DNA of 64,000 nucleotides, from NCBI GenBank assembly GCA_025403435.1, contig CM046349.1, positions 22,404,004-22,468,003 on the forward strand, given 5' to 3'. The notes beneath the pieces were generated by a model. That model was not told the DNA's origin. It saw nothing but the letters and a program-made list of their open reading frames with translations, and did not search any database. Origin of the DNA: Artocarpus heterophyllus (taxonomy: Eukaryota > Streptophyta > Magnoliopsida > Rosales > Moraceae). Both the position numbers and the translations under genes were made by a program. Below are positions 45,327 through 55,062 of the stretch, one piece after another (position 1 is the stretch's first letter; each line of letters opens with the position of its first letter).

Positions 45327-46747
45327 TGTTAGACATGTATGCTCTAAGGAGTAAAAATGTAATACGTTTTTGGAGACATTTTTATCAATAAAGAATTTAT
45401 TCATTTATATATACCAAATATTGTCCTCTTTACGTTCATATTTGTTGAATGTATGATAAGCAAACAGTAGTCTGAGACTGTCAGTCTAAACCTTAAGAGT
45501 TGGGCATATGATGGGATGATTATGCGGTAGACACGACTCTTAAGGTGATGGTCTAAAATATATGATCCGCAATCGAGGGAATAAAGTTGGGCGCTTTATT
45601 CATGTAAAGATTGTTATGTTGTCTATATCCCTTTTGGGAGATGGTTTGTCTTGGCCATCGGAGTTGGACTCCGTGAATAGAAACATTGGCGCGTTGTCAT
45701 AGGTGACGATTTGTTGGATCGGGACATAAAGTGAATTGATTTGGATTAATAATTCTGTCTTGGCAAATCGATTCACTTTAGACAATCATTTGTATTGTAT
45801 CTTAATCCTGAGATGAATAATGGGCCCGTTGTCTCGACTTGTGTCTTTTGATGTACCAATGGGTGACTCCCACATCTCTATAGTGGCATGCATGCCGGTA
45901 CGTTGGAGGCATGACTCTTGGTAGCGTAGACTTGTTATTCATAGATATGGAATCCATAGCTCCTCTTTAGGAGTAATGATATCCTCTTATATGCGTTGTC
46001 CTGTAATTGGAAAACTGGAGCGCTCAACCATTTGGATACATAGGTGTAATCGAATGGTATACTATCTTTGGATGGTAAGTTTTCTAATGGTGAGACAATG
46101 GAACGTAAGATAAAAATAATCGGGAAGGTAAGACAGAACTTGTCCTTAAGCCGATTATGGATGATCATATGGGGATGCGATACACTATGATATGTCATGG
46201 AGACTTAGCTACACGAGCTTCGTAATTCTATAAAGTTCGAGAGTGCAGCTCCAAGCTTTTAGTGGAGTAGCGTTGGAGTTGATAATTGTGAAATGTATAT
46301 CTGGGATATTGGGTTTCATAATTATCATGAGCTTGAACTTTATAGGTCCATTTTGGTCCCCTTTGCTAGCTCACAAAATCCTGTAACGACACGGCGTGCT
46401 TTTCCAATAATTGGTGACTTATGTCGGATTTATCAGATTGGTTTAAAATTTATAAGAATCAAATAATTCATGTCTGTTTATCGGTTGAATTAATTATGTA
46501 AGAAATTAGTTCTATGGCGTTCGGATAATTCTTGTCTGTTTATCGGTTGTTTTAATTTTGGACAATTAGAACAAGATAAACTTGTAGAATTATTGTGAAT
46601 TGATTTATTTTCTTAGAGATTATCTTGATAAAGTTTCTTTTGATCAGATATCTTTTCTATTGGGCTATTTGAATCAAAACTGAGACTTTATCCTTTAGAA
46701 TCTCGGGTGGAAAATAAAAGATTCGCGGAGATTTTTTCTCGGCAGTT

Positions 46748-46821
46748 CGGCCTGCCTATCAGAAAGTTCGGCCTGCCGAACTGGCCAGTTCGGCCTGCCT
46801 ATCACACAGTTCGGCATGCCG
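46748..46821. repeat. Phased palindrome array, four units, copia 5' LTR
   Basis: Units at 46748 (CGGCCTGCCT), 46769 (CGGCCTGCCG), 46791 (CGGCCTGCCT) and 46812 (CGGCATGCCG). Spacing 21, 22, 21. The last unit ends 120 bases before the TATA box. Confidence 0.9.
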
Positions 46822-46941
46822 ACCGCGACAGTTAAGATTACGCGTTTTTCACGCGTATCTTATCAGATATTGATCCGAACTTGATTCTGTTTTGATTTTT
46901 GAGACCTAATCTGATATGGACTGACCCCAAGGACCAATAGG

Positions 46942-46949
46942 TATAAAAA
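46942..46949 (+). promoter_or_regulatory. TATA box of the copia 5' LTR
   Basis: TATAAAAA in GGTATAAAAAGGGAG, conserved in all five copies of the LTR seen here. Transcription should start about 30 bases downstream. Confidence 0.8.
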
Positions 46950-47343
46950 GGGAGTGAGTCTAATGATTTACTCAGATCAATTTGAGAGATTAAGATTGAT
47001 ACTCTTCTAGTGAGCATCTGAAAACTCCCTGAGAGCTTTTGTTCACAAATCACGAACACTAGCTTTGGGTTCTCTCTATTGGTTGGAAGGAGAGTCACCG
47101 GTGGAAGAGCTGTACGTGTGAGCCCACACTCACTCCGGTTGTGGATAGAGAATAGCAAAGAAGACCAGTTGGTTGAGGCTCTTCTGGAACGTTACTTCTC
47201 TACACAGGTCGCGGAGGTTCTTCGGCATACTGAGGTTAGTAAGATCTGTTTAATTTATACATATAACATGTCAAACTTGTGTTTTAGAAATTACTCTGAT
47301 GAAAAATTTTAAAAATTCCGCTGCGCACTTTGTTTCCAACAAT

Positions 47344-47355
47344 TGGTATCAGAGC
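47344..47355 (+). other. Primer-binding site of the plus-strand copia
   Basis: TGGTATCAGAGC, complementary to the 3' end of initiator methionine tRNA, two bases after the LTR end CCAACA. Confidence 0.93.
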
Positions 47356-49007
47356 CGAGGTTTTTACATAAATTTGCAAGTTTGTGATCATGTTATATGC
47401 ATAAATTTTGTGATCTTAATCTCTCCAATGCTTGAATTAAATTTTATAGAGAGATGGCACTCTAGGTTTCTATATAATATATATGTTGTCATGGATTATA
47501 TGGTGAATGTTTATTAATTAATTATGGTTGATTAAATTGTTGTTTAATTATTTATTAATTAATTAATACTGGTTATGGTTCCTTAGAGGTTAGAATGTGT
47601 ATCTAGGTTTTTCATGTAATTAGATGGCGGACTATCATCTCCGTCTTGGAATTATCATTTAATTTTTAATTTGTAAGAATTTTGTAATTAAATAATTATT
47701 CGGAGAAGACGGAACGAGAAGTCGGAACTTAAAGATTGATGATGGCGCCTCCAGGTATTTCCTGAGTCTCTAATTTTATGTTTTTGAATTGTTGAAAATA
47801 AAATTGATAAATTGCGTTAAAATTATATTTTCTGGATTGAGGGTTTTCTGCTCGGTCGGCATGCCGGACCTCACAGTTCGGCAGGCCGAAGGTCACAGAT
47901 CGGCAGGCCGGACGTACGGTCCGGCAGGCCGACAGTGGGGCAGAAATTTTGGTGCTCTGCCGGCAGGCCGAACCTTCATGTTCGGCAGGCCGAACCTCCA
48001 TGATCGGTAGGCCGATCACCTAGATCGGCCTGCCGACCGAGAGTAGCCAGGTGTCCAGAAAAGGTGCAATTTTTGGTGCAGTTTTAATTTTATTTTTGGG
48101 ACGATTCTGAGAAACATTAAATTTGGATATGACCGGAAATATGAAGTGTTCGATTCATACGGGATTGAGGACTTGAAGATGGATATTACATGAAGAAGGA
48201 TACAGCTTGAGGATTCAAGGATGAAGAATCGATAAATGTCTCGATTATTCTCTTGTAATCTTAGTTTTTCTATTCTCTAGGGTGGAACCATAATATTACG
48301 GTTATTATTATTATTATGCTTGTAGCTTTGCTTGATTGCTTTGCTTGTCTGCATTATAATATGATTTACCATGTATAATTGATAACATGTCATATAGAAT
48401 AGGGAGTGCTGCTCATATTAAAATTGTTCATGCATAATTTTAAAATAAAACCTTGACTTCAAAAGATTGAGTGGGAGAAGGTTTTCGAAGAGAGAACCTA
48501 AGGCCTCCATCGTTGGTCCATAGGAAGAACATGATGGTCCCAACCCCTAGGAAGGGATTTCTATCATGTACCAGATTGGATCTCTGAAAGGATAAGGTAT
48601 TTTAGTATGATTTATGGTTGCACACCCCTAGGTGGTGATTATAAATCATGGATAAAATATTAAAACGGTGGTTATACACTCACGTTAATTTTATTATTAA
48701 CCTCCCCTAGGAGCTCTGTTAATAAAATTAATGGCCAAAGAAACGATTATTAGTATATGCTGGATCATACGGGTCCTGGATGGCATATATTAATCAGGAG
48801 GGGATCCGTGTTCCTGATTGAATTTGGCATGACTCCCCTAGGAGCTTGTTGAATTCTGAGTTGGGAATTATCGTTGTAAGGTTGTGATATTTTCAAGGTT
48901 TTAACACATAAACACATTTATATGATTTTACATGATTGTGTTATCTTACTAAATTATTATATATGTTTGCTTATGTTTGGTATATGATTCTTTATTGTAG
49001 ATTGAAA
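47356..49007 (+). other. Leader of the plus-strand copia
   Basis: 1.65 kb without a coding motif, typical in length for Angela/BARE-like elements. It contains the eight-unit palindrome array (47857-48035) and several short upstream ATGs. Packaging and dimerisation signals of the RNA would be expected here; none is proven. Confidence 0.75.
47857..48035. repeat. Phased palindrome array, eight units, copia leader (plus copy)
   Basis: Units start at 47857, 47879, 47901, 47922, 47961, 47983, 48005 and 48026; spacings 22, 22, 21, 39, 22, 22 and 21. Cores are CGGCATGCCG, five of CGGCAGGCCG, CGGTAGGCCG and CGGCCTGCCG. The ends (CTCGGTCGGCATGCC at 47851 and GGCCTGCCGACCGAG at 48028) are complementary, so the whole array could close as one large fold. 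Confidence 0.9.
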
Positions 49008-49826
49008 ATGTCTAAAAATGCTTTATCATCGATACTTGACAAAAACCAATTAACCGGTGAGAACTATAATGATTGGAAACGGAACCTAGACATCGTCCTT
49101 TCCTTTGAGAAACTGAAATATGTTCTGACAACTCCTTGTCCTCCCGAGCCTACGGGAGACTAAGTAATGAGCAATTCCAAGCGTACGAACGCTGGAAAGA
49201 TGCTAATGATCAGGCCCGCTGCTATGTTATGGCAAGCATGAATAACGTGCTGCAGGCTCAACATCAGGATTATGAGACTGCGAAGCAGATCTTGGATAAT
49301 CTTGAGGACATGTTTGGAGGCTAGGCCATAACAAAGCGGCAAGGGGCGCTTCAGAAACTCTTAAACTGTAGACAGAGACCGGGGACATCTGTAAAGGAGC
49401 ACATGATGTTGGTCATGGGTTACCTCGCTGAGGCTCAAACCAATGGAGCCGACATCGATGCTGAAACTCAGATGACTATGGTCTTTGAGACTCTGTCTAA
49501 GGAATTTATTCCGTTTAGAGCTACTTTTAATCTAAGCAATAGACGGGATATGAACTTGACAGAACTGATGAAACAGTTACAAGAGTTTGAACTGCTGATC
49601 AGGGAGTCTCCTGCTGGTGGAGAGGCCAATATGGTAGCTGCTTCTGGTTCCAATCCTAACTCTGGGAATGGAAAGAAGCAACGGGCCAAAAGTGGGAAGT
49701 CTTCTATTCCTATTGCTACCAAGAGCAAGAAGAAGAAAAAGAAGAACCCAAAGAAGCTTAAGTGCTTCTTTTGTGGTAAGGTCGAGCATATAAAGAAGAA
49801 TTGCAAGGACTTCCTTTCCAAGGGAG
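49008..49826 (+). pseudogene. gag: Gag of the plus-strand copia
   Basis: ATG at 49008 begins MSKNALSSILDKNQLTGENY. A missing C near 49161 (compare the minus copy) shifts the frame, and TAG at 49322-49324 stands where the minus copy has CAG. From 49161 the frame runs unbroken apart from stops into Pol. Gag blocks: YETAKQILDNLEDMFGG, MMLVMGYLAEAQTN, FETLSKEFIPFRATFNLSN, a lysine-rich stretch, and a CCHC knuckle CFFCGKVEHIKKNC near 49780. Ends at GGGAG before the intron-like segment. Gag would form the cytoplasmic particle. Confidence 0.9.
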
Positions 49827-49930
49827 GTAGGTGTGATCTTCTATATTTAGAAACTTGTTTGGTTGAGGAATCCAGTGACATTTGGGTCATAGATTCTGGT
49901 GCAACTAATCATGTTTGTGTTTCTCTGCAG
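49827..49930 (+). other. Intron-like 104-base GT...AG segment spanning the protease site
   Basis: Starts GTAGGTGTG and ends TTTGTGTTTCTCTGCAG, a good plant donor and an excellent acceptor with a pyrimidine tract. The minus-strand copy has exactly the joined sequence GGGAG-GGATTC at this point. 104 is not a multiple of three; after removal a TGA comes about ten codons later, giving a Gag-only product. Retained, it encodes ETCLVEESSDIWVIDSGATNH, the protease active site (DSGAT codons at 49892-49906). Confidence 0.8.
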
Positions 49931-51100
49931 GGATTCAAAGAAACGAGAAGTCTACTTCGTGAAGACTTAACGCTTCGGATGGGCGATGGATCCTTGGTCT
50001 CAGCGGAAGCAGTGGGAGATGTCCATCTTTATTTTGATAATTATAGGAGTTTAATTTTGCGAGATTATTTTTATGTTCCTAAATTTAAAAGGAATTTAAT
50101 TTCTGTATCTTCTTTATTTAAAGACTCCTACGTGGTATCTTTTAATGAAAAAGTGGTGATTCGTAAAAACAAATCTTTTATCTGTTCTGGATGGATGCAA
50201 AATAATCTATATTTTATCAAACCTAAGATGGACCTATTGCTTAATGCTGAGATAAATGATAATGACTCAAAAAGACTTAAAACTTCTCACTCTAATAAGA
50301 CTTATCTTTGGCATTTGCGCCTTGGCCATATTAACCTAAATAGGATTCAAAGGTTGGTAAGGGATGGACCTTTAAGTCACTTAAAGGTGGAATCTATACC
50401 TCAATGTGAGTCTTGTTTGGAGGGTAAAATGACCAAAAGACCATACGGGTCTAAGGGCAATAGGGCCGAAGGGGTTCTAGAACTTGTGCATAGTGATGTT
50501 TGCGGACCGATGAACATCCGGGCACGAGGAGGGTATGAGTACTTCGTCACTTTTATTGACGATTACTCAAGATATGGGTATGTGTACCTAAAGCACCACA
50601 AAAGGGAAACTTATGATAAGTTCAGGGAGTTTCGAGTTGAAGTGGAAAAGCAATTGGGTAGGCCCATAAAGGCACTTCGATCTGATCAAGGTGGGGAATA
50701 CCTTTCTGATGAGTTCTTGGGACACTTGTTAGAGAATGGGATTTTATCCCATTTGACTGCGCCGGACACTCCGCAGTAGAATGACGTAGCAGAGAGAAGG
50801 AATAGGACTTTGTTGGACATGATTAGGTCCATGATGAGTTATTCATCATTGCCTTTATCCTTTTGAGGATATGCACTACAAACCGCATGTTATCTTTTGA
50901 ACAATGTGCCTTTAAAATCGGTCCCTAAAACTCCTCACGAGTTGTGGACAAGACTGAAGACATCCTTAAACCATATTCGCATATGGGGATGTTCAGCTCA
51001 TGTCCTGTTTAAGGATCCGAATAAGTTGGAAGCACGTTCAGAAGTTTGCGTGTTTGTAGGATATCCAAAAGGGACTAAAGGGGGTTATTTTTATAACCCA
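49831..51100 (+). pseudogene. pol: Protease and integrase of the plus-strand copia
   Basis: Protease: WVIDSGATNHVCVSLQGF near 49880-49930 and the YFYVPKFKRNLISVSSLF block. Integrase: zinc-binding HLRLGHINLNRIQRL with CESCLEGK (50310-50440), core VHSDVCGPMNIRARGGYEYFVTFIDDYSRYGYVYL, and RSDQGGEY. TAG at 50777-50779 replaces glutamine before NDVAERRN, and TGA at 50864-50866 replaces tryptophan in SFWGYAL. The rest ([29 protein letters not shown]) is in the same frame. Integrase would insert element DNA with the 5-base stagger seen in its flanks. Confidence 0.88.
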
Positions 51101-52260
51101 AAGGAAAATAAAGTCGTGGTTTCAACTAATGCAACTTTCCTTGAGGAGAGTTACATGAACGACTTTAAACCTCAAAGCAAAGTGGTGCTTGAGGAGTTGA
51201 GGGGTAATCCGTTTACTCCGGAGGTTCCGAACGAAACCATTCCGATCGGTGTAGAAAAACCAAACAAACCTGAACAACAACCTCAGGGGCTTCGGCGTAG
51301 TGGGAGGATCGGGCGTCAACCTGAGAGGTATATGTTCAATGGGGAGGTCTTTTTGGCTGAACCGGATGAACATGACAGGGATCCTTATACTTACGCAGAA
51401 GCTATGGAGGATGTTGATTCAAGACTCTGGACAGAGGCCATGAACATTGAGATGAAGTCTATGGAGACTAATCGGGTCTGGGAGCTTGTGGATCTTCCCG
51501 AAGGGGTAAAACCCATAGGGAGTAAGTGGATCTACAAGAGGAAAAGAGGAGTGGATGGAAAGGTCGAAACCTTTAAGGCTAGACTGGTAGCTAAGGGTTA
51601 TACGTAAAAGGAAGGAATCGATTATGAGGAAACCTTTTCGCCTGTAGCCATGCTTAAGTCCATCCAGATTCTCTTGTCCATAGCTGCCGCTCTCGACTAC
51701 GAGATTTGGCAGATGGATGTCAAGACGGCTTTTCTGAATGGCTATCTTGATGAGTCCATTTATATGGAACAACCAGACGGGTTCAAGGTCACGGGTCAAG
51801 AGGGTAAGGTTTGTAAGTTGCTAAAGTCTATTTATGGACTTAAGCAGGCTTCTCGTTCTTGGAACATAAGATTTGATCAAGTGATCAAGACTTATGGGTT
51901 CTCACAAAATGTGGATGAACCATGTGTTTACAAACACATTAAGAATGGGAAGGTGGTTTTTCTACTACTCTATGTAGATGACATTCTGCTAATTGGCAAT
52001 GACGTTGGGGCGTTGTCATCGGTCAAATTATGGTTGACCAAGCAGTTTGACATGAAGGACTTGGGTGAGGCTAATTTTGTTCTCGGTATCCAGATCTTTC
52101 GGGATAGGAAGAACAAAATGATAGCTTTGTCACAGGCCGGCTACATAGATAAAATTCTCAGGAGGTTTGCAATGCAGGATTCCAAGAAAGGTGGGCAACC
52201 ATCTAGGTCTGGAATTACTCTTTCTAAGAAAGACTCTCCAAAGTCTTATGAAGAAAGAGA
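51101..52260 (+). pseudogene. pol: Reverse transcriptase of the plus-strand copia
   Basis: After a variable linker ([17 protein letters not shown]) the RT entry [24 protein letters not shown] is clear. It continues [27 protein letters not shown], where TAA at 51605-51607 replaces glutamine, then [42 protein letters not shown] (first catalytic aspartate), [10 protein letters not shown] and [14 protein letters not shown] (catalytic pair, codons 51971-51982). Ends in [12 protein letters not shown] and the YIDKIL block. The active site is intact, and apart from the single TAA the domain is open. Confidence 0.9.
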
Positions 52261-52960
52261 ATACATGAAGAAGGTACCTTACGCTTCGGCAGTGGGTAGT
52301 CTCATGTATGCCATGCTTTGCACTCGACTGGATATTAGCTATGCGGTCGGGATTGTGAGTCGATTTCAGGCGGATCCAGGACCGAACCATTGGGTTGCGG
52401 TAAAGCATATTTTCAAGTACCTGAGAAGGACTCGAGGGTATATGCTTGTGTATTCGGGTGAGGATTTAACTCCTCTAGGATACACTGATTCGGATTTTCA
52501 ATCCTGTCTGGATTCTAGGAAATCGACATCGGGGTTTGTGTTTACTCTGGGTGGCGGTGCCATCAGTTGGAGAAGTGCGAAGCAAGATTGCACTTCAGAT
52601 TCAACGATGGAGGCCGAGTATGTGGCAGCTAGTGATGCTTCGAAAGAAGCAGTGTGGCTTCGTAAGTTTCTTGGGGATCTTGAGGTAGTTCTTGGTGTGG
52701 AAAAAGTGGCATCGCTGTACTGTGATAACAGTACGGCAGTAGCTAATGCTAAGGAACCAAGATTTCACAAGAAGAGTAAGCATATTGATCGGAAGTATCA
52801 TGTGATAAAGGACTTCGTTGAGAGCGGGCATGTCACAGTGTGCAAGATCGCGTCAGAGGACAATTTAGCTGATCCATTTACGAAGACACTTTCTGGGAGA
52901 GTCTTCGAAAGGCATGTGGAAGCTATGGGGATGCGAAATTTGCAGTATTTACTCACTTAG
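52261..52960 (+). pseudogene. pol: RNase H of the plus-strand copia
   Basis: Open to its natural TAG at 52958-52960. Blocks: [95 protein letters not shown] and [13 protein letters not shown]. It keeps the acidic active-site residues. As a domain it looks sound, but upstream stops make it unreachable in translation. It ends 14 bases before the 3' LTR. Confidence 0.9.
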
Positions 52961-52962
52961 TG

Positions 52963-52974
52963 CAAGTGGGAGAT
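52963..52974 (+). other. Polypurine tract of the plus-strand copia
   Basis: CAAGTGGGAGAT directly before TGTTAGACATG of the 3' LTR. Confidence 0.85.
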
Positions 52975-55007
52975 TGTTAGACATGTATGCTCTAAGGAGT
53001 AAAAATGTAATACGTTTTTGGAGACATTTTTATCAATAAAGAATTTATTCATTTATATATACCAAATATTGTCCTCTTTACGCTCATATTTGTTGAATGT
53101 ATGATAAGCAAACAGTAGTCTGAGACTGTCAGTCTAAACCTTAAGAGTTGGGCATATGATGGGATGATTATGCGGTAGACACGACTCTTAAGGTGATGGT
53201 CTAAAATATATGATCCGCAATCGAGGGAATAAAGTTGGGTGCTTTATTCATGTAAAGATTGTTATGTTGTCTATATCCCTTTTGGGAGATGGTTTGTCTT
53301 GGCCATCGGAGTTGGACTCCGTGAATAGAAACATTGGCGCGTTGTCATAGGTGACGATGTGTTGGATCGGGACATAAAGTGAATTGATTTGGATTAATAA
53401 TTCTGTCTTGGCAAATCGATTCACTTTAGACAATCATTTGTATTGTATCTTAATCCTGAGATGAATAATGGGCCCGTTGTCTCGACTTGTGTCTTTTGAT
53501 GTACCAATGGGTGACTCCCACATCTCTATAGTGGCATGCATGCCGGTACGTTGGAGGCATGACTCTTGGTAGCGTAGACTTGTTATTCATAGATATGGAA
53601 TCCATAGCTCCTCTTTAGGAGTAATGATATCCTCTTATATGCGTTGTCCTGTAATTGGAAAACTGGAGCGCTCAACCATTTGGATACATAGGTGTAAGCG
53701 AATGGTATACTATCTTTGGATGGTAAGTTTTCTAATGGTGAGACAATGGAACGTAAGATAAAAATAATCGGGAAGGTAAGACAGAACTTGTCCTTAAGCC
53801 TATTATGGATGATCATATGGGGATGCGATACACTATGATATGTCATGGAGACTTAGCTACACGAGCTTCGTAATTCTATAAAGTTCGAGAGTGCAGCTCC
53901 AAGCTTTTAGTGGAGTAGCGTTGGAGTTGATAATTGTGAAATGTATATCTGGGATATTGGGTTTCATAATTATCATGAGCTTGAACTTTATAGGTCCATT
54001 TTGGTCCCCTTTGCTAGCTCACAAAATCCTGTAACGACACGGCGTGCTTTTCCAATAATTGGTGACTTATGTCGGATTTATCAGATTGGTTTAAAATTTA
54101 TAAGAATCAAATAATTCATGTCTGTTTATCGGTTGAATTAATTATGTAAGAAATTAGTTCAAGATGAACTTGTTGAATTATGGCGTTCGGATAATTCTTG
54201 TCTGTTTATCGGTTGTTTTAATTTTGGACAATTAGAACAAGATAAACTTGTAGAATTATTGTGAATTGATTTATTTTCTTAGAGATTATCTTGATAAAGT
54301 TTCTCTTGATCAGATATCTTTTCTATTGGGCTATTTGAATCAAAACTGAGACTTTATCCTTTAGAATCTCGGGTTGAAAATAAAAGATTCGCGGAGATTT
54401 TTTCTCGGCAGTTCGGCCTGCCTATCAGAAAGTTCGGCCTGCCGAACTGGCCAGTTCGGCCTGCCTATCACACATTTCGGCATGCCGACCGCGACAGTTA
54501 AGATTACGCGTTTTTCACGCGTATCTTATCAGATATTGATCCGAACTTGATTCTGTTTCGATTTTTGAGACCTAATCTGATATGGACTGACCCCAAGGAC
54601 CAATAGGTATAAAAAGGGAGTGAGTCTAATGATTTACTCAGATCAATTTGAGAGATTAAGAGTGATACTCTTCTAGTGAGCATCTGAAAACTCCCTGAGA
54701 GCTTTTGTTCACAAATCACGAACACTAGCTTTGGGTTCTCTCTATTGGTTGGAAGGAGAGTCACCGGTGGAAGAGCTGTACGTGTGAGCCCACACTCACT
54801 CCGGTTGTGGATAGAGAATAGCAAAGAAGACCAGTTGGTTGAGGCTCTTCTGGAACGTTACTTCTCTACACAGGTCGCGGAGGTTCTTCGGCATACTGAG
54901 GTTAGTAAGATCTATTTAATTTATACATATAACATGTCAAACTTGTGTTTTGGAAAATACTCTGATGAAAAATTTTAAAAATTCCGCTGCGCACTTTGTT
55001 TCCAACA
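52975..55007 (+). mobile_element. 3' LTR of the plus-strand copia
   Basis: 2033 bases, the full length including 54161-54178. TATAAAAA at 54608-54615. It shares two positions (near 53698 and 53800) with the LTR at 61486 where the element's own 5' LTR differs. Confidence 0.95.
54414..54487. repeat. Phased palindrome array, four units, copia 3' LTR
   Basis: Units at 54414, 54435, 54457 and 54478 (spacing 21, 22, 21), the same as in the 5' LTR. Confidence 0.9.
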
Positions 55008-55048
55008 ATAACATGATCACAAACTTGCAAATTTATATAAAAACCTTG
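55008..55048 (-). other. First leader bases of the minus-strand copia, with target duplication ATAAC
   Basis: Continues the leader interrupted at 45326; 55008-55012 repeats ATAAC. Minus-strand sequence matches 47356-47395 of the plus-strand copy. Confidence 0.85.
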
Positions 55049-55060
55049 GCTCTGATACCA
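55049..55060 (-). other. Primer-binding site of the minus-strand copia
   Basis: GCTCTGATACCA on the plus strand, i.e. TGGTATCAGAGC on the minus strand, two bases from the LTR end at 55063. Confidence 0.92.
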
Positions 55061-55062
55061 AT

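Larger units (their letters stand above)
45327..47341 (+). mobile_element. 5' LTR of the plus-strand copia
   Basis: 2015 bases. Palindrome array at 46748-46821, TATAAAAA at 46942-46949, then transcribed leader. Compared with all other copies in the window it lacks 18 bases after 46512 (present at 54161-54178 in the 3' LTR). Confidence 0.95.
45327..55007 (+). mobile_element. Full-length Ty1/copia element (plus strand), recent insertion
   Basis: LTRs 45327-47341 and 52975-55007 begin TGTTAGACATG and end TTTCCAACA. The primer-binding site TGGTATCAGAGC (47344-47355), a 1.65-kb leader, Gag-Pol (49008-52960) and a polypurine tract (52963-52974) are all in place. Flanks ATAAC at 45322-45326 and 55008-55012 are identical. 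The LTRs differ by about a dozen substitutions counted by eye plus one 18-base deletion, so the insertion is young. Gag-Pol carries one frameshift and four stops, so it cannot have supplied its own proteins if those were present when it moved. Confidence 0.95.

Noticed and set aside
46838..47312. Open frames on both strands of each copia LTR (also at 54504-54978, 63016-63336, 28186-28377, 55448-55921)
   Set aside because: Overlap each other on opposite strands within LTR R-U5 and differ between copies; no domain. Treated as chance.
47344..47355. Possible tRNA gene fragments at TGGTATCAGAGC words (47344, 55049, 63522)
   Set aside because: These are primer-binding sites next to LTR ends; no cloverleaf around them.
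47857..48035. CRISPR-like array (short palindromic repeats with regular spacers)
   Set aside because: Repeats are 10 bases with 11-12 base spacers, imperfect and inside a plant retrotransposon leader; no cas genes. Not CRISPR.
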